Shown: positions 60,501-64,000 of the stretch, piece after piece
Layout: every line of letters starts with the position of its first letter
Position numbering within the stretch: the first letter of the stretch is position 1
Assembly: GCA_009760855.2 (NCBI GenBank)
Contig: WPIO01000005.1
Span: 8,404,001 to 8,468,000 of the forward strand
DNA: 64,000 nt
DNA from: Cristatella mucedo
Taxonomy: Eukaryota > Bryozoa > Phylactolaemata > Cristatellidae
Direction of reading: 5' to 3'
Made by a program: the position numbers and the translations under genes
Notes under the pieces: model-generated
Database searches by the model: none
Told to the model about the DNA's origin: nothing
What the model saw: only the letters and a program-made list of their open reading frames with translations

Positions 60501-61359
60501 ATTCTAAAGAGCCCAGAGCTGAATACTTGATTGCAACACGATTTCTATATAGTGCGCGGGACAATAAGTGACCAGATGAGCTGGTGAGCTGTTTTCCAAT
60601 GAACACACTGAAGGAGCGCTGAGGTAGCATAGATGGTCAGGCGCTAGCCAGTGAAGTGACATTAAAGCCAGGCTGAGGGTCTTGAAATCAATCTGAGGCT
60701 TGACAGGAAGCAAGCCACGTTCGGGCAGAGTTTGCGTGATTTCGTAGCTATGAAGTTAACTACGGACCTATAGAGCCGCCCAGCTTCGCTAGTTGTAGAC
60801 CATTAAGGGCGCACGCTGAAAGTTCTAAATAAAGCCAGTTGCATTACTCTTGATGGGTTGGTCACAATCCCGTGAACTTGTTTGTCCATCGTAGGGCTTG
60901 TCTAAGCGGGCCCTCATTTTTGAATTGTTTCAGAGCTAAAAAGTGGGTTTACTTGCTGGTGAAGTCAGGAGGGTTATTTAATGACAAGCAGTCTAAGCAA
61001 GCAGGCCCCGATTGTAGGGCAGCCCGTACTAGAGTGAAGGTAAAATCCATCATTTAGGCCTTTAGCAAACGTATTCGGGATTCGTAGCCACGGTGTAGTT
61101 TCTAGAATTTAAATATACGTTATTTTTATTGTATGTCATAATATTTAAAGAATCAGATAACCACTTAACATAAACGTTGGTTTTGAATATATGCGTTTGC
61201 AGTAAAGATATTCCCAAGCTTGAGGCAACCGTCTTACCGTATGCAGTGAAGTTGGCAGTAAAGCCTTGGTTGGCTGCTAAGTAGCGAGCCTTAAATATAA
61301 CTGTCATATTCTCCGTGTCACTTATGATAGTTTGTAGATTGCCTTCACATTGGCATTGT
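57237..61359 (-). CDS. Gene C: CUB-PAN secreted or surface protein, 3' part (2 exons)
   Basis: Exons 61238-61359 and 57237-57502 are joined by phase (one base out, two bases in) and give about 128 C-terminal residues ending in TAA at 57237-57239. The first encodes the second half of a CUB domain, the second a PAN/apple-like cysteine-rich domain. CUB and PAN modules are extracellular and bind proteins or carbohydrates; the specific partner is unknown. Upstream exons (start, signal peptide, first half of the CUB) were not identified and may lie beyond 64000 or be diverged. The 3.7-kb intron is filled with L2 copies. A minus-strand AATAAA lies about 150 nt after the stop. Confidence 0.6.
58068..58135 (-). 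mobile_element. L2 family A 3' stub, diverged
   Basis: TAATAATTATACCTTTGTATAACACC with GGAATCTCTTTCCAGGCA; terminal fragment only. Confidence 0.45.
58490..59665 (-). mobile_element. L2 family A, 3' half with a 199-codon open frame
   Basis: The longest open LINE frame here. [76 protein letters not shown] and [20 protein letters not shown] cover the RT thumb and C-terminus. The 3' end is at about 58490 with the GCGCCCTCAGAGGACTCAAT block. It lies in the intron of gene C. Confidence 0.85.
59685..60330 (+). mobile_element. L2 family A 3' half, head-to-head with the previous copy
   Basis: WCKTLHIGSS and [39 protein letters not shown], then AAAATTCAGTTCTCCGAGGG and an ATT-rich tail. It begins within about 20 bp of the 5' end of the minus-strand copy. 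Confidence 0.75.
60505..60740 (-). mobile_element. L2-like fragment, diverged family
   Basis: LPVKPQIDFKTLSLALMSLH, then WLAPDHLCYLSAPSV, clearly the ORF2 C-terminal region but unlike families A and B in detail. Confidence 0.6.
61238..61359 (-). CDS. Gene C exon: C-terminal half of a CUB domain
   Basis: The acceptor is CTATTGTTGCAG and the donor TACG/GTAAGA. It encodes GNLQTIISDTENMTVIFKA, then NQGFTANFTAY. This matches the end of CUB domains (I-x-S-x-x-x-x-L-x-V-x-F...GFxAxYxA). The CUB cysteines expected earlier would be in an exon not seen. Confidence 0.62.
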
Positions 61360-61947
61360 CTGCAACAATAGCACAGAAATTTAGACCTATTAATCTGGTT
61401 ATTATTTTGCTTACATTTTACAGCTGCTGATGACTTAAAATGCGGTTTAAACAAAAATATATGTGCATACAACTTGCTTTTTGAGATATGATTTATTTTT
61501 TTCTTGAAGTTGATTCCAGACTGAAATTGAAAGATTAAAAAAATATTTGGGGAAGCTTCTAGCAGTTCATTGTGGTTTGCCTTTGCTGAAGAAGTGCTCT
61601 ACTTTTGGTAAAGTAGACTTCCGTTATTTCGAAGGCCATTTCATGGCTAGCAGCGAAATGAAGTCGATCGACTGCTCAAAGTTTTGGCTTCGTCAGGCGG
61701 ATCTCTGATGTATTCAACTATAAGGATGGCCAAAAAATGGAATGAGCTCTGTTAGGCAGATCTCCAAAATATTTGGCGGTAAGAATAGCCAAAAAATATT
61801 TGACTCCTGAGCAAGGTTTATTGCCACAAAGAAGCATTGGACTAACATATACTAATCAAATTTCAGCCAGATACAACTCTACTTTAACCTCTCATCCCTT
61901 ATTATGAGGCTAGATTAAGATCCAGAGAATAGTGATAAGAGGGTTGA

Positions 61948-61992
<45 letters not shown>
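61948..61992. repeat. (TA)n microsatellite
   Basis: About 22 TA units upstream (on the minus strand) of the gene C CUB exon. Confidence 0.95.
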
Positions 61993-61994
<2 letters not shown>

Positions 61995-62439
61995 ATGTAA
62001 ATATAGATCATATATAGATGTAGATAGCACTAACAGTAGTCCATAGGATCAAAGAAAATCGAAGTAGAAAGCTCAAGGAGCTGCTTGTGCCGACATTATT
62101 TGGGATTTAGGAAAATGTCCACAACCAAACTTCGGCCATTTAATGACAAGTTCTCAACGAACCAATTCGAACGGGCTAAGTTCTAAACGAACAAATTCAA
62201 AATTCACAGCCGTTTCGAGCTGAAGCTGCTCAAATGCTAAGAGGAAGGCTAACCTCTAATAGCTCATTGGATGAGCGACGAGTATCCATCTGAATTCCAA
62301 TAATAAGTAATATTTTCAAGAGAGCTTCTGCTTCACATGCATATTCTAAATTCTTGAGGACTAGATTAGCTACAGTGACATCTGTGTTAAGATTTACTGA
62401 TATCAATTGTTTAAAAAGAAATGGTGATAATAATAAGAA

Positions 62440-62780
62440 CAATATAATAGTTATTCTTTATTGTAGTACCATCAGAGAAGTGATTCTCTTCCTAGGCCCT
62501 TTACAGAGGCTGTAAAGAAAGCACGATCAAATAATTACTGGTACAATACGCTTTTTCATCAAGCATGACATTTGTAAGATGGAAAGTTTACATCGTCTAC
62601 ATGTAGGCTTAGCTAGTAGCAGCAGGCACAGCGTCAGCAGCATAAGCAAAAAAGGACGAGTCACAAGGGACCAATAAATTCTTTAATAAGCAGGCTTGTT
62701 TTAAGCTTCCTTTTAAATGACGTGTTAGGGTATGTTTTGACGTCAGTCGGGAGTGAGTTTCAGGCTATATCAAGTGATAT
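62440..62780 (-). mobile_element. L2 family A 3' fragment, diverged
   Basis: AATAATAAGAAC-rich tail, TACCATCAGAGAAGTGATTC, CCTAGGCCCTTTACAGAGGC, and the GTCAGTCGGGAGTGAGTTTC block. Decayed sequence up to about 63400 may belong to the same element. Confidence 0.65.
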
Positions 62781-64000
62781 TTTAATCGCACGAGGAGCAT
62801 AAATTGGCTAGCTAAGGCAGTTGGAATAAACCTTCCAGGGATAAACGTATGCCTTAGAAAGCCAAAGATTTTATGCCATTGTGACTTTTCACTAGAGCCT
62901 GGGCTGGCTGCTGGCAATGTGCAGGTGTGTCATACCGTAACCTTAAATAAAAATGTAAGAAATACTCCTTGCCGTTAGCTTTTGGGCTGTTGGTCATAGA
63001 CTAACTTGACTAACTTGTCTCAAAAAAATGAAACTGCAAACTGGCGATATGTCGGAATGTTGCTCTGAATTTGGAGAAAATTGCGGATCGTGCTTCTGAT
63101 AGTGTCTGCACAATGAGCCACATGACTATCATACACATTTGGTCATCCCATGAAGATCCATATTTTGGCTATATGTAAAGCTATTATATGGAAAAAGGTG
63201 TTGCTTGGTGAAATTTTAAGGTGAATGAGAAGACTGTAATTATAAATTTCTGTTAGAGCCTGAACAGGTTCCCAAGCTAAATTTTAATCACTTGTAAGTC
63301 AAATTAGGTTTCTTTAATCATCTTGGCTGAATACGGATTTAAATTAAAGAGGGCGATGAAGCAAACAACGGTACACCGAGTCTTTTAGATCGGGACAGTA
63401 CTAAGGATTACTTGTGGTGGCTGTATAAAACCAATACATAAATGGATATGTAATCATGTATTGTTCAAAACCTAGCGAAATTGATCCATAGCGATTACAG
63501 AGAGTTTTAGACTATGTAAAGGGTTTCTGTTGGTGTAGCAATTTGCAGCTTTGCAGTATATCTGCTTCGTGTATCTGACAAGGATGCGCTTATAAGGTAT
63601 GGGTGATCATAATTGCTGCCAAGCTCTACTGTTGTTGGCTTATCTCAGGCGTATTGGTGCAGCATCTCCAACTCATTAACCAGGATGCGAGGCTGTACCG
63701 TAAACATTATCTTCAAGCGTCTGCAAGGGCTAGCACTGGTGCTGCTCAAAGTATTTGCCACTGCGGACTTTAGTTCAGGAGCAGCTACAGCAAGTTCATA
63801 ATATTGCCATGTCAAAAATAAAAAAATCACAAAGTAACGGGAAAAAGGATCTAACAAACGATAACTTTTGGTGTAGACCAAATTGAATGGTTTTAGATAC
63901 TTAAAACTAGCATTAAAAATTAAATTTGGCAGTAAAGAAGCATACAATAGATAGCTAGGTATATGTGTAGATAATTATAGATACGCAGATAGATGGACAG
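62781..64000. other. Right end of window, nothing certain
   Basis: A minus-strand open frame at 63645-63947 contains a hydrophobic stretch FVIFLFLTWQYYELAVAAPE that could be a signal sequence for an upstream exon of gene C, with a possible donor ACG/GTACAG at about 63690. No proof that it belongs to gene C. Confidence 0.25.

Noticed and set aside
62265..62400. Minus-strand exon candidate (LVLKNLEYACEAEALLKILL) upstream of the CUB exon
   Set aside because: It ends in phase 0, while the CUB exon needs two preceding bases, and it lacks CUB motifs.

Overview
This window is animal nuclear DNA. It has spliced genes with GT..AG introns, no operons, and very dense interspersed repeats. The two most readable genes encode NRF-6-like ('nose resistant to fluoxetine') membrane acyltransferases, a family expanded in invertebrates. 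The repeats are L2-type non-LTR retrotransposons, two tRNA-derived SINE families, an R2/NeSL-type retrotransposon and a hAT MITE. A bilaterian invertebrate is likely. I cannot name the species, although a mollusc would fit. Most of the longer open frames come from microsatellites or retrotransposon fragments.

Layout. Positions 1-6788 (+ strand) hold the last five exons of NRF-6-like gene A, whose 5' part lies left of the window. Positions 6789-10688 are an intergenic gap with no recognised gene. Positions 10689-45890 (- strand) hold NRF-6-like gene B. I could place 14-15 exons, from a signal-peptide exon at 45551-45890 to a terminal exon at 10689-10820. Genes A and B converge tail to tail, and the four introns between their last five exons fall at corresponding points with the same phases, so they look like an inverted duplicate pair. 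Introns of B are packed with L2 copies, SINEs and a 172-bp hAT-type MITE at 20940-21111 that resembles the horizontally transferred SPIN family. Positions 45891-57236 are intergenic. They contain L2-like fragments, a decayed R2/NeSL-type element (about 49640-52615), SINEs, a GA microsatellite and an 80-bp tandem duplication near a poly(A)-like signal. Positions 57237-61359 (- strand) carry the last two recognised exons of a secreted or surface protein with the end of a CUB domain followed by a C-terminal PAN-like domain. Its upstream exons were not found.

Points worth attention. Gene B lacks a recognisable copy of the conserved membrane exon that should sit between 25479 and 26777. A strongly spliced, phase-compatible but non-homologous 92-nt exon lies there instead. 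One exon junction in B (33753 to 32317) is out of phase by one base. SINE family A shares its 3' tail with the local L2 LINE, which suggests LINE-dependent mobilisation. All exon borders are read by eye from splice consensus and protein similarity remembered from the family. No alignment or transcript was available.
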